Source: Acidocella aminolytica 101 = DSM 11237 (GTDB taxonomy: Bacteria; Pseudomonadota; Alphaproteobacteria; Acetobacterales; Acetobacteraceae). Taken from it: DNA of 64,000 nucleotides. A program made the position numbers and the translations under genes. Shown one piece after another: positions 63,620 through 64,000 of the stretch (position 1 is the stretch's first letter; each line of letters opens with the position of its first letter). The stretch spans positions 1-64,000 of the forward strand of contig NZ_FQVJ01000006.1 in NCBI RefSeq assembly GCF_900129125.1, read 5' to 3'. The notes beneath the pieces are model-generated. The model had not been told where the DNA came from. It saw only the letters and a program-made list of their open reading frames with translations, and ran no database searches.

Positions 63620-64000
63620 ATGCCGCATGGCCTGATGCCTGATTGGTTTCTACGTTCACGCCTAAAGCTCCGACATCTACAATTATTGCTGGCCATTGAC
63701 GAGCAGCGCAATTTACACCGCGCGGCAGAACGGATGAACATTGCCCAGCCCGCGGCCTCCAAATTGCTGGCGGAGGTGGAGGCTATTTTCGGACAACCGT
63801 TGTTTGACCGGCATCCGCGCGGGCTGACCCCAACCGTGCAAGGGGAAATTCTTATCCGCAATGGTAGCCTCGCCCTGCGAACTTTGACCCAGGCTGCAAC
63901 CGAGGTGAATGCCTTTACCAAAGGCCAGACCGGCATGGTGACGGTAGGTACGGTAATGGCGCCGATGATCGAACTGCTGGTGGACGCCATTGAGGAAGTG
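63620..64000 (+). CDS. LysR-family transcriptional regulator, N-terminal part (runs off right edge)
   Basis: The visible 127 codons give the winged helix-turn-helix (LRHLQLLLAIDEQRNLHRAA, then ERMNIAQPAASKLLAEVEAI and GQPLFDRHPRGLTPTVQG) and the start of the effector domain (GQTGMVTVGTVMAPMI). It resembles GbpR-like regulators of galactose and sugar-acid genes. I place the start at the ATG at 63620, preceded by GGGGATTTTGAG. The same frame is open back to an ATG at 63509 overlapping the dgoA stop by four bases, but that N-terminus is unlike LysR proteins. Confidence 0.85.
   Translation, partial: MPHGLMPDWFLRSRLKLRHLQLLLAIDEQRNLHRAAERMNIAQPAASKLLAEVEAIFGQPLFDRHPRGLTPTVQGEILIRNGSLALRTLTQAATEVNAFTKGQTGMVTVGTVMAPMIELLVDAIEEV

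Overview
The window reads as a piece of the main chromosome of an alphaproteobacterium. The best guess is an acidophilic or acetic-acid-type member of the Acetobacteraceae, with Acidocella/Acidiphilium relatives the likeliest; the genus is inference only. Supporting signs are an Hda-type replication regulator, a small aa3-oxidase subunit IV gene, an IS1182-type transposase, a RpoE/ChrR (ECF11-type) stress circuit, rpsF-rpsR-rplI close to dnaB-alr, and dense 4-base gene overlaps. Most of the region is housekeeping; there is no phage and no CRISPR array.

Layout. 1-6.6 kb: edge of an insertion sequence, a bile-acid-symporter-like transporter, a CodA-type deaminase, a lipoprotein-pyrD-HAD operon, an SDR gene and a decayed gene with glycosyltransferase-type repeats. 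6.7-9.6 kb: biotin genes bioA, bioB and bioD around a divergent control region. 9.8-19.6 kb: fatty acid desaturase, cold-shock protein, a dnaB-alr-mlaE-mlaF operon, a Pat-like acetyltransferase and the S6-S18-L9 ribosomal operon. 19.7-28.3 kb: CFA synthase, S49 peptidase, GNAT, a 54-residue cytochrome oxidase subunit, purM-purN, a PerM-like permease, hda, ppk1 and a tRNA-Thr. 28.4-33.2 kb: SDR, class II ribonucleotide reductase and gamma-glutamyltransferase.

33.3-40.1 kb is a self-contained stress module. An ECF sigma factor and its ChrR-type zinc anti-sigma factor sit between two operons of lipid-modifying enzymes: two CFA-like methyltransferases, an FAD amine oxidase, DUF1365, DUF1295 and DUF2177. 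The operons diverge from one 76-base gap holding two back-to-back promoter-like elements, TGATCC-N17-GTA. Both first genes lack a Shine-Dalgarno sequence and start about six bases after the -10, so both transcripts are probably leaderless. By analogy with Rhodobacter sphaeroides RpoE-ChrR, this is probably a singlet-oxygen or photo-oxidative membrane response.

40.1-44.1 kb holds pxpA (LamB/YcsF), a PxpB-PxpC fusion and a biotin carboxylase/carrier protein in one tight operon. Together they carry every domain of a urea-carboxylase-type enzyme plus PxpA. This is the best candidate here for incompletely described biochemistry. A gamma-glutamyltransferase that could feed 5-oxoproline metabolism lies at 31.6 kb.

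45.9-57.3 kb is a purine uptake and breakdown block: a BMP-family ABC importer, an 8-oxoguanine-deaminase-like enzyme, guanine deaminase and xanthine dehydrogenase (xdhA, xdhB, xdhC). It would take guanine and oxidised purines to urate; no urate-degrading gene is present in the window. 57.4-64.0 kb: ispA, xseB, a histone-deacetylase-family protein coupled to a TusA-like protein without its cysteine, a ROK kinase, and an SDR/dgoK/dgoA/LysR cluster for 2-keto-3-deoxy sugar acids that runs off the right edge.
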